Assembly (NCBI GenBank): GCA_017380275.1
Contig: JAFOEH010000230.1
Span: 1-5,351 of the forward strand
Direction of reading: 5' to 3'
Length of the DNA: 5,351 nt
DNA from: Alistipes sp.
Lineage (GTDB): Bacteria; Bacteroidota; Bacteroidia; Bacteroidales; Rikenellaceae
Part shown: piece after piece, positions 1 through 5,351 of the stretch
Position numbering within the stretch: position 1 is the stretch's first letter
Layout of the letters: each line of letters starts with the position of its first letter
The notes under the pieces: model-generated
What the model was told of the DNA's origin: nothing
Seen by the model: the letters and a program-made list of their open reading frames with translations, nothing else
Database searches by the model: none
Program-made: the position numbers and the translations under genes

Positions 1-1914
1 ATATTCCTCGGCCACATACTCATCAAAACGGCTCTTTACGAGCTCCGTCGAGCGGTCAGAATCGACCTCGACGAGCAGATTTCCGAAGTTGGGCCTCAGC
101 GAGACACTCCCGCTCGCCAGATAGTAACGCAAGGGGGTAGATCCCGCCGTCGTCGATACCCTATCGACCTCGGGCTGCGCGAGTAGCCACTCGCTCATCT
201 GTTCAAGTCGCTGCTCCGTAGCAAAAATATCGTACCCCTCGGGCAGGATAACATCGGCGCGGAAGTAGGGTTTGTCGAGTTGGGGAAAGAAGTTCTGCGG
301 CATCATCCGCATCGCTACCATCGCCCCCACAAACATCATCACCGCACACGCCACAACCGTCCACCTATGCCCGAGCGCCCAGCCGAGCAGACGATCAAAC
401 AGAGCCACACGGCTTTCGCCACTCTCTACAGCCCCCTTTTTCAGCATAAACAGGCCAAACATAGGCACTTGACTCAGCGCCAATGCCCAACTGAGTAGCA
501 GCGACAACGCAACGACCACGAACAACGGTTTCACAATCTCGGCCACCGACGAGGGTGCAAGGTAGAGCGGCAGGAACGAAAATACGGCTATGAGAGTCGC
601 CCCAAGCAGTGCCCACTTCGGCCTATCGGCTGCCTCGACGAGTGCCTCTCCGAGCGGCACACCCCTCAGGCGAGCCTTCTCAGCATTATCCACCACGACG
701 ATGGCGTTATCGACCAGCATACCCATAGCGATGATAAATCCCGCCAACGAGGTGCGGTTGATCCCCTCGCCCACGGCATACATCAAAAGCATCGTACCGC
801 CAATGGTAAAGATGAGCGAGAATCCGATCAGCACTCCGCTACGCCGCCCCATAGCCAACATAATGATTACTATAACGATAGCCACCGACTCCAACAGATT
901 GAGCATAAACGAGAAGTTCGCCTCGCGGGCAATCTGATCCTCTGGATAGAGCGTTACCACCTCCATCCCCACGGGCATCTGCACCTGAAGACGTTGCAGC
1001 ACCTTACGCACCTCTCCGCCGAGGCTCACCACATCGGCCTCTGCCTCGGTCGAGACACCCACACTGACAGCACGCCGTCCATCAACACGCACGATGACCG
1101 ATGGTTCGGTCGAGTACTCCTGCTCAATACGGGCCACATCGCCCAATCGGAATTGCCGCCCATCGGAAGCGATAAGCAGCTGATTTGCAATATCATCAAT
1201 CGTAGAATATACACCCGGCTCAAGGATTCGCACCCGCATCTGGCCAGCCGCAATCTCACCCGTGCTCACTATGGAGTTCTGCTGCGCAATGGCCGAAATA
1301 ATCATCTCGGGTGTGATGGAGAAGTTGGCCAACACGGATCGCGTGATGTAGATATTCACGACCGCCTGCTGCTCGCCCTGCAAAGCAACCTTCTGCACAC
1401 CGTCGATCGTTACCGCCTCGGTCTTAATACGTTGTGCCCAATCGCGTATCTCATCCCACTCAAACTCATCGTCAGCCACCAGAGCGAAGTAAAGACCATA
1501 CACATCACCAAAATCGTCATTCACCTGAATCGGGCCTGCCCCCTCGGGCAGCTGCAAGGAGACGTTCATCGCCTTACGTCGCAGTTCATCCCACAGTTGC
1601 GGAATCTCTTCGGAGCGCGTACCCGATTCCAGCTCGACCATAATCTTCGAGAGTCCGTAGTAGGACTCCGACGTAACCTTCTTAACGCGCCTCACAGTCT
1701 GCAACTCACGCGCCACAGGCTCCGAGATGAGTTGCTCGACCTCGTAGGGCGTAGCGCCCGCATAGGGGCACATCACGACAGCCGACTTGATAACGAAGGT
1801 CGAATCCTCCTTCTTCCCCATCTTGGTAAAGGCCCACACGCCACCCACTACAAAGAGCGTAAGAAGAAACCACAGAATGGCTCGCCGCCGCAGGAAAAAC
1901 TCAGTAATAGACAT
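1..1914 (-). CDS. RND efflux permease (HAE-1/AcrB-like inner-membrane pump), N-terminal 638 residues, cut by the window edge
   Basis: Proton-driven inner-membrane pump of a tripartite efflux system. I translated it from the ATG at 1914; the frame stays open to base 1. About 638 residues are present, against roughly 1000-1050 for the family, so the C-terminal part lies outside. Visible in order: TM1 at about 12-29; a first periplasmic porter region with the family's GATP-type motif at 53-56; TM2 to TM6 at about 337-356, 361-380, 388-408, 433-452 and 463-485; TM7 at about 519-537; and the start of the second porter region, with PQNFFPQLD just after TM7. TM4 carries the relay motif MLVDNAIVVVDN at 399-410: the first acidic residue of the AcrB Asp-Asp pair (D402) is kept and the second is Asn (N403), as in many RND branches. 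The start lies 4 bp after the adaptor stop codon, with no Shine-Dalgarno sequence, so it is almost certainly co-transcribed with the adaptor. Substrate cannot be read from the sequence. Family call is firm; subfamily is less so. Confidence 0.95.
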   Translation of the reverse strand, partial: MSITEFFLRRRAILWFLLTLFVVGGVWAFTKMGKKEDSTFVIKSAVVMCPYAGATPYEVEQLISEPVARELQTVRRVKKVTSESYYGLSKIMVELESGTRSEEIPQLWDELRRKAMNVSLQLPEGAGPIQVNDDFGDVYGLYFALVADDEFEWDEIRDWAQRIKTEAVTIDGVQKVALQGEQQAVVNIYITRSVLANFSITPEMIISAIAQQNSIVSTGEIAAGQMRVRILEPGVYSTIDDIANQLLIASDGRQFRLGDVARIEQEYSTEPSVIVRVDGRRAVSVGVSTEAEADVVSLGGEVRKVLQRLQVQMPVGMEVVTLYPEDQIAREANFSFMLNLLESVAIVIVIIMLAMGRRSGVLIGFSLIFTIGGTMLLMYAVGEGINRTSLAGFIIAMGMLVDNAIVVVDNAEKARLRGVPLGEALVEAADRPKWALLGATLIAVFSFLPLYLAPSSVAEIVKPLFVVVALSLLLSWALALSQVPMFGLFMLKKGAVESGESRVALFDRLLGWALGHRWTVVACAVMMFVGAMVAMRMMPQNFFPQLDKPYFRADVILPEGYDIFATEQRLEQMSEWLLAQPEVDRVSTTAGSTPLRYYLASGSVSLRPNFGNLLVEVDSDRSTELVKSRFDEYVAEEY

Positions 1915-1918
1915 AGGA

Positions 1919-2956
1919 TTAACGATTTAAGATTTTCACCCGCTCACCCTCCTGTAGCCGATACACTCCAGCCGAGACCACCCGCTCACCATCTTTCACG
2001 CCCGAGAGCACCACCACTCTATCGCGCCCAACAACATCGCCCAGCACAACCGCTCGACGCTCCACCCTATCGTCGCTCCCCACAACCCATACATACTCTC
2101 CCCCTTCCGCAGGAGCATACACCGCCGTCAATGGCAGCACCAACTCGCTCGACGAGCTATCGGCCGCCTGCAACGTAACCTGGCAGGTCATACCCGGAGA
2201 GATGCGATAGGGAGCACTCTCGTCCTTATCAATCTTTAGCGAAACGGGGAAGCCCGAGGCATCGGATGCGGTCTTGGCGTAGGTGTGCAGCCGTGCCGCA
2301 AAACGCCGATCGGGATAGCTATCAAAGACAACATAGAAGCGCGTGAGCGAATCCGAGAGCAGCGCCATACTCCGCTCGGGCATAGTAAATTCTACGGTGG
2401 TACTGATGGGATTGACTAATCGCAGAATGGTCTGCCCCGACTGCACACGCTCATAGGCATCGACATACGTCCGCTCAATAACGCCTGCAAACGGAGCACG
2501 CAGTTTGGTCTGCGAGAGTAGGTCGGCGGAGTTCTCGTAGGCCGAGCGAGCCTGCACAAGTGCAGTCTGGGCAGCCTCGTACTCCTGCTGTGATACGGCC
2601 TCGTGGTCGAGCAGTCGCTTCATACGCTCCGCCTGCGAGCGGGCACGCTCAAACTGCGAGCGATCCGATGCTACCTGCAACTCCACATCGCGCGGGTCGA
2701 GGCTCGCCAGCAGCTCGTCACAGCGCACATAATCGCCCTTCGAGACATCTACCGAGAGCACCTGTCCCGAGAGCTTAAATGCCATATTCACGGCATCATC
2801 AGCCGTAGCCATACCCGCAAAATCTCGATCGACATACCCCAATGCCTCGGCCATTACAACCTTCACGGGGCGTGGAGGAGTGTCGGTTTTATTCTCGCCT
2901 TGACGGCACGAGGCACACAGAGCGATAGCCACGCAGAGTAGAATTTGTTTGTACAT
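1919..2956 (-). CDS. RND efflux periplasmic adaptor (membrane fusion protein), predicted lipoprotein
   Basis: The adaptor bridges the RND permease and an outer-membrane TolC-type channel. I chose the ATG at 2956, giving 345 residues. The frame can be extended to a TTG at 2992, but those codons lie inside the terminator-like hairpin and T-run, so they are unlikely to be translated. The N-terminus is a short hydrophobic signal ending LCASC; C17 is the probable lipidated cysteine, although Cys rather than Leu at -3 is unusual. Domains: first half of the lipoyl/barrel-sandwich domain at about 60-88 (SGQV, then KGDYV and LASLDP), an alpha-helical hairpin rich in Gln, Arg, Glu and Ala at about 89-148, the returning lipoyl half at about 152-182 (LRAPFAGVIERTYV), a beta-barrel domain at about 183-263 ending in SPGMTCQVTL, and a membrane-proximal domain to the C-terminus. 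Length and order are typical of the HlyD/AcrA family. It is followed after 4 bp by the permease, the usual adaptor-permease order. Expression probably depends on signals in the 103-bp gap upstream. Confidence 0.94.
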   Translation of the reverse strand: MYKQILLCVAIALCASCRQGENKTDTPPRPVKVVMAEALGYVDRDFAGMATADDAVNMAFKLSGQVLSVDVSKGDYVRCDELLASLDPRDVELQVASDRSQFERARSQAERMKRLLDHEAVSQQEYEAAQTALVQARSAYENSADLLSQTKLRAPFAGVIERTYVDAYERVQSGQTILRLVNPISTTVEFTMPERSMALLSDSLTRFYVVFDSYPDRRFAARLHTYAKTASDASGFPVSLKIDKDESAPYRISPGMTCQVTLQAADSSSSELVLPLTAVYAPAEGGEYVWVVGSDDRVERRAVVLGDVVGRDRVVVLSGVKDGERVVSAGVYRLQEGERVKILNR

Positions 2957-2959
2957 AGC

Positions 2960-2995
2960 AAAAAAAATTGACCTTCGCCGTGCAAAGGTCAATTT
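2960..2995 (-). terminator. Intrinsic terminator-like hairpin with T-run
   Basis: A perfect 11-bp inverted repeat (arms 2985-2995 and 2965-2975; AAATTGACCTT and AAGGTCAATTT on the minus strand) surrounds a 9-nt loop in which two more base pairs can form. On the minus strand it runs into eight consecutive T's (2967-2960, the first three being part of the stem). On the plus strand no T-run follows, so it should act only on leftward transcription. It sits about 65 bp after the BT_3928-family stop codon and would end that unit. Oddly, the T-run stops only three bases before the adaptor ATG at 2956, so a role as attenuator, 5' leader hairpin or operator for the efflux genes is also possible. Confidence 0.65.
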
Positions 2996-3001
2996 CTATA
3001 C

Positions 3002-3009
3002 CAAAATTA
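3002..3009 (-). promoter_or_regulatory. Candidate Bacteroides-type -7 promoter box for the efflux operon
   Basis: The minus strand reads TAATTTTG here, an exact match to the Bacteroidota primary-sigma -7 consensus TAnnTTTG, within an AT-rich patch (ATATAATTTTGG). A start site would be expected a few bases downstream, near 2995, which is the first base of the hairpin. No convincing TTTG -33 element is present about 20 bp further upstream, where a G7 run lies instead. An eight-base degenerate match in AT-rich DNA can arise by chance, so this is only a candidate. It is nonetheless the best promoter match in the gap that should contain the adaptor promoter. Confidence 0.35.
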
Positions 3010-3020
3010 TATGGGATCTA

Positions 3021-3058
3021 TTCTCCCCCCCATTCTTCTATCTACTCTTCTCGCCCCT
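3021..3058 (-). other. Purine-rich tract with G7 run in the intergenic gap
   Basis: Directly after the BT_3928-family stop codon, 34 of 38 bases on the minus strand are purines, including a run of seven G's at 3025-3031. The composition differs sharply from the neighbouring coding DNA. It has no open frame or inverted repeat of its own. It could be an untranslated leader or trailer, an upstream promoter spacer, or simply unconstrained sequence; no function can be assigned. Only one long G-run exists, so it does not meet the usual pattern for a G-quadruplex. Confidence 0.4.
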
Positions 3059-3059
3059 A

Positions 3060-4178
3060 TTAAAAGTCGATATTGCGGCAGTTGTACTTCTTCTCGATGA
3101 CACCATCCTTCAGTACCACCAAGCCATTCTTAGCTCGCAACATAGTCTTCATAACCGTAGCGTCGATATTATAGCAGCGCACGGGATCGCTTTCGGCAAA
3201 TGAATGGTGAGTAACCTCTCGCAGAGGCTGCGGCGTAAGACATACAACCAAACCCTCGGTCTCGATAGCGTGGTCGACAACTCGGCGCAGGCGCTCGGCG
3301 CAATTCTCGGTCACATCATCAAGCTCCGTCACGCAAATCATATAGACATAACCCGAACGGGTGAGCAAATCGCGTGTAACATCGCCCTCAGGATCCGTGA
3401 TGGTAAACTCGCTCACGAGCGTCTGCACAGCAGGAGCCTCATTATCGACACGTGTCTCTACCCACTCCCAGCGACTCTCGTCCTGCCACTCCTTATCGTC
3501 GATCGAGAACTCGCGCACCTCGCCCGTCTGGCGGTTACGATAGATGAGGACATACTCCTCCTCCGACATCTCCTCGCTGCCCGTATCGTGCTGGACAGCA
3601 ATCATTGCGTAGATATTTGATCCCTCATCGTAGGGCAGAAAATCGATCAGCGGCAGGTTGAAGTAGCAATATGTTCCGACGCCCATAGCAATGGTACAGA
3701 ATGTGATGGTAGCGACAATCTCCCAACGGCGGAAATCCAAGATACGTTGCTTGCGGTGGCGATACCACACCACAACAACCATCGGCAGGATAATCAGATT
3801 CTTCAGGAATGTCTCCCACGGCGTTAGCTTCAGTGCGTCGCCAAAGCAACCACAATCCTCAACAGGAATCCACGTTGCGCTAAGGAAGGTCAGCACCGTA
3901 AAGAAGGTCATCGACACAAGCGCAAAAATCGAGATCAGTCGCGTACGCACCTTGAAGGTGAGCATCAATCCCATCATCAGCTCCGCGCCGCAAAGCCAGA
4001 TCGAGAAGATCATACTCAGCGGCTGCAACTGCTCGATGCCGTAGATCGAGAGGTACTCATTCACCTTGAGGGCCGTGCCCCAGGGATCGACAGCCTTCAC
4101 GAAACCCGAGAAGACGAAGGTCAATCCGACGATAATACGGCAGATATTGGCAGCTCTATTCAATCGAGGCGAAACCAT
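3060..4178 (-). CDS. BT_3928-family membrane protein: DoxX/MauE-like domain plus C-terminal thioredoxin-like domain
   Basis: I recognise this as the Bacteroidota BT_3928 family; its biochemical role is not established. The ATG at 4178 gives 372 residues; a GTG at 4181 is also in frame and would add one. The first part resembles DoxX/MauE: RIIVGLTFVFSGFVKAVDP in TM1 (about 11-29), further hydrophobic segments at about 53-73, 82-100, 123-138 and 152-172, and the MauE-type DCGCFGD motif with C109 and C111. After the fifth membrane segment, an acidic stretch of about 100 residues leads into a region (about 275-365) whose strand-helix pattern and ending (GLVVLKDGVIEKK) look like a thioredoxin or peroxiredoxin fold. 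It lacks a CXXC pair; a lone Cys (C293, in TENC) lies near where the second active-site Cys would be expected. Five segments with the N-terminus inside would put this domain in the periplasm, which is inference. The start overlaps the tmk stop, implying translational coupling. A redox or disulfide-related role is plausible but unproven. Confidence 0.88.
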   Translation of the reverse strand: MVSPRLNRAANICRIIVGLTFVFSGFVKAVDPWGTALKVNEYLSIYGIEQLQPLSMIFSIWLCGAELMMGLMLTFKVRTRLISIFALVSMTFFTVLTFLSATWIPVEDCGCFGDALKLTPWETFLKNLIILPMVVVVWYRHRKQRILDFRRWEIVATITFCTIAMGVGTYCYFNLPLIDFLPYDEGSNIYAMIAVQHDTGSEEMSEEEYVLIYRNRQTGEVREFSIDDKEWQDESRWEWVETRVDNEAPAVQTLVSEFTITDPEGDVTRDLLTRSGYVYMICVTELDDVTENCAERLRRVVDHAIETEGLVVCLTPQPLREVTHHSFAESDPVRCYNIDATVMKTMLRAKNGLVVLKDGVIEKKYNCRNIDF

Positions 4179-4181
4179 CAC
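4176..4181 (-). promoter_or_regulatory. Stop/start overlap coupling tmk to the BT_3928-family gene
   Basis: The minus strand reads GTGATG. The tmk stop TGA occupies 4180-4178 and shares one base with the downstream ATG (4178-4176); the alternative GTG start (4181-4179) would give a 4-base overlap instead. There is no purine-rich ribosome-binding site just upstream, so ribosomes finishing tmk probably re-initiate here. Either start gives the same protein apart from one residue. Confidence 0.7.
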
Positions 4182-4870
4182 TCAGCAGGGTTAATATATT
4201 GATTTAAAATTGTCTTTATCTTTGCGAATATCTCTTCGGGAGCAGCCATATTTAACTCCGCGTCGCAGCAATCGATAACGTGCATACGCTCATCATACAC
4301 GGCCGCATCTAAATAGACCTGACGCACACGTCGCTGCAACTCCATCGACTGCTCGTGAATATCCTTCTTGCCGCGAAGATAGGCTCTATCATCTCCCTCG
4401 CGCACCTCCTGCTTGAGCTTACGCTCGGTGAAGGCCTCGGGCACATCCAGAAACAGAGATACGTCGGGACGGGGGATTGAGAAGTAGTCATACTCCAACG
4501 ACAAGATCCACTCACGCAGACGCTCGCGCTCGGCCTCATCCTCGACCTTGGCACATTGGTAGCCTATGTTTGAATAGACATAGCGGTCGCAGATCACCAC
4601 CTTGCCCTCATCAAGCCATCCACGAATCATCTGAGCTGCATCGCGCCTGTCGCCCGCGTAGAGCATAGCCACGATGTAGGGATCGACCTGCTCCACGCTA
4701 CCCAGCTCACCACGCAGAAAGCGGGCGATCAGATCACCGAAGTAGGGGGCATCGAAACGCGGGAAGTGAAGATACTCCGTTGCAATACCCTGCTCCGATA
4801 GCATAGCTTGCAGATTGGCAATCTGAGTCGATTTGCCCGATCCATCAACACCTTCAAGCACTATGAACAT
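4178..4870 (-). CDS. tmk: Thymidylate kinase (dTMP kinase)
   Basis: Cytoplasmic enzyme phosphorylating dTMP to dTDP with ATP, an essential step in dTTP synthesis. It has 230 residues, slightly longer than the usual 200-215. Visible motifs: P-loop GVDGSGKST at 7-15; HFPRF at 35-39 in the dTMP-binding region, in place of the EPGGT-type motif of E. coli; YAGDRRD at 71-77; the DRY motif at 95-97 followed by YSNIGYQ; RPDVSLFLDVP at 134-144; and a basic lid segment RAYLRGKKD at 162-170. The P-loop lacks the Arg of the human type, so the catalytic arginine probably comes from the lid. The ATG at 4870 places the P-loop at the normal distance from the N-terminus. Upstream is a 39-bp gap from sufS with no clear promoter; a GAAGAG stretch lies only 2 nt from the ATG, too close for a normal Shine-Dalgarno site. 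Downstream it overlaps the BT_3928-family gene. Confidence 0.96.
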   Translation of the reverse strand: MFIVLEGVDGSGKSTQIANLQAMLSEQGIATEYLHFPRFDAPYFGDLIARFLRGELGSVEQVDPYIVAMLYAGDRRDAAQMIRGWLDEGKVVICDRYVYSNIGYQCAKVEDEAERERLREWILSLEYDYFSIPRPDVSLFLDVPEAFTERKLKQEVREGDDRAYLRGKKDIHEQSMELQRRVRQVYLDAAVYDERMHVIDCCDAELNMAAPEEIFAKIKTILNQYINPAE

Positions 4871-4909
4871 ATCTCTTCGTAAGTTTGGTTTCTTAATTTG
4901 CTGAAAAAT

Positions 4910-5351
4910 CTATCTTAACATTCTCGCCGCACGCCTAACACCTGCGACCAGAGCATCCATCTCCTCACGCGTATTGTACATCGCAATCGAGGCTCGGCAC
5001 ATACCCGTTATACCGTAATGCGCCATCACCGGCTCGGCACAATGCTGTCCCGTGCGAATGGCAATGCCTAACTTATCGAGAATCATTCCGAGGTCGTAGT
5101 GGTGCACACCCTCGACATTAAACGAGATGATAGAACACTTATCCTCCGTGCGGCCATAAATCCTAAGGCCATCTATTTCCATCAGCTGCTCCTCGGCGTA
5201 GCGCGTAAGCTCGCGCTCGTGAGCCTCAACAGCCTTCAGATCCAGCCCATTGAGATACTCCACTGCCTCACCGAGGCCGATAGCTCCGACGTAATTGGCC
5301 GTACCTGCCTCATATTTAAGAGGCAAGGGGGCGTATGTTGTCTTTGCGAAC
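4910..5351 (-). CDS. sufS: Cysteine desulfurase, SufS type, C-terminal part (5' end outside the window)
   Basis: PLP-dependent class V aminotransferase-fold enzyme that removes sulfur from L-cysteine as a protein-bound persulfide for iron-sulfur cluster assembly by the SUF system. Only the last 146 residues are present, about a third of the usual 400-410; the frame is open to the right edge. The TTG at 5326 is an internal Leu codon, since conserved sequence (FAKTTYAPLP) continues upstream of it. Features: the KYEAGTANYVGAIGLGEAVEYL segment typical of SufS; GVHHYDLGMILDKLGIAIR; the active-site loop RTGQHCAEPVM with the persulfide-forming Cys encoded at 5039-5041; CRASIAMYNT with the conserved substrate-binding Arg; and the usual Ala/Arg-rich C-terminal helix. 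The lysine that binds PLP is outside the window. The RTGxHC loop marks the SufS/CsdA group rather than IscS. Bacteroidota usually carry sufBCD upstream of sufS, so those genes may lie to the right. The stop is TAG and tmk follows after 39 bp. Confidence 0.95.
   Translation of the reverse strand, partial: FAKTTYAPLPLKYEAGTANYVGAIGLGEAVEYLNGLDLKAVEAHERELTRYAEEQLMEIDGLRIYGRTEDKCSIISFNVEGVHHYDLGMILDKLGIAIRTGQHCAEPVMAHYGITGMCRASIAMYNTREEMDALVAGVRRAARMLR

Noticed and set aside
590..937. Plus-strand open frame of 115 codons opposite the permease membrane region
   Set aside because: It lies antisense to the conserved TM2-TM5 region of the RND protein; composition follows the complement of hydrophobic codons and no start signal or family is visible.
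994..2178. Long plus-strand open frame of 394 codons opposite the permease and adaptor genes
   Set aside because: It spans the junction of two well-supported minus-strand genes and encodes a His-, Arg-, Leu- and Pro-rich sequence with no recognisable domain. It is explained by the codon use of the opposite strand leaving few stops.
2957..2992. Extension of the adaptor gene to an upstream TTG at 2992
   Set aside because: The 12 extra codons are the hairpin and T-run. The ATG at 2956 gives a normal signal peptide straight away.
3204..3620. Plus-strand open frame of 138 codons opposite the BT_3928-family gene
   Set aside because: It lies wholly within a clearly coding minus-strand gene and resembles no known protein; it is probably an antisense shadow.
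4871..4909. Possible promoter or terminator between sufS and tmk
   Set aside because: The 39-bp gap has no TAnnTTTG match, no hairpin with a T-run, and only a 3-bp-arm CTT/AAG near-palindrome. Read-through from sufS is simpler.
5324..5326. TTG at 5326 as a true start codon giving a 138-residue protein
   Set aside because: The frame continues upstream to the window edge with conserved SufS sequence, so this is an internal Leu codon of a truncated gene.
1..5351. CRISPR array, tRNA or rRNA, insertion sequence or other mobile element
   Set aside because: No direct repeat series, cloverleaf-like stretch, transposase-like frame or element-flanking repeats were seen; almost all of the window is accounted for by five ordinary genes.

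Overview
The window looks like a chromosomal segment of a member of the Bacteroidota, most probably a moderately GC-rich Bacteroidales such as Alistipes or a relative; the genus is a guess. The evidence is a membrane protein recognisable as the Bacteroidota-specific BT_3928 (DoxX/MauE-like) family, start codons without Shine-Dalgarno sequences, and one match to the Bacteroides-type -7 promoter consensus TAnnTTTG. All five genes lie on the minus strand, so transcription runs from the right end of the window to the left.

Right-hand unit (5351 to about 3060): the C-terminal third of a SufS-type cysteine desulfurase, then a complete thymidylate kinase gene (tmk) after a 39-bp gap, then a BT_3928-family gene whose start overlaps the tmk stop codon (GTGATG). 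The tight packing and the lack of a visible promoter or terminator between them suggest one transcript joining iron-sulfur cluster supply, dTTP synthesis and a redox-looking membrane protein. Nothing in the sequence shows a shared pathway.

Junction (2957 to 3059): this 103-bp gap is the only real intergenic region and the most informative non-coding stretch. In the direction of transcription it holds a purine-rich tract containing G7, a TAATTTTG -7-like box, and a perfect 11-bp inverted repeat followed by eight T's. The T-run ends three bases before the next start codon. The repeat looks like an intrinsic terminator for the right-hand unit, but its position means it could also be a leader hairpin, attenuator or operator of the next operon.

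Left-hand unit (2956 to 1): a complete periplasmic adaptor lipoprotein gene followed, 4 bp after its stop codon, by an RND efflux permease gene that is open for 638 codons and runs off the left edge. Together they form the inner-membrane and periplasmic parts of a tripartite efflux pump. The outer-membrane channel is not in the window. No mobile element, CRISPR array, RNA gene or clearly new system was found. Apart from the 2957-3059 gap, the window is densely coding housekeeping and efflux DNA.
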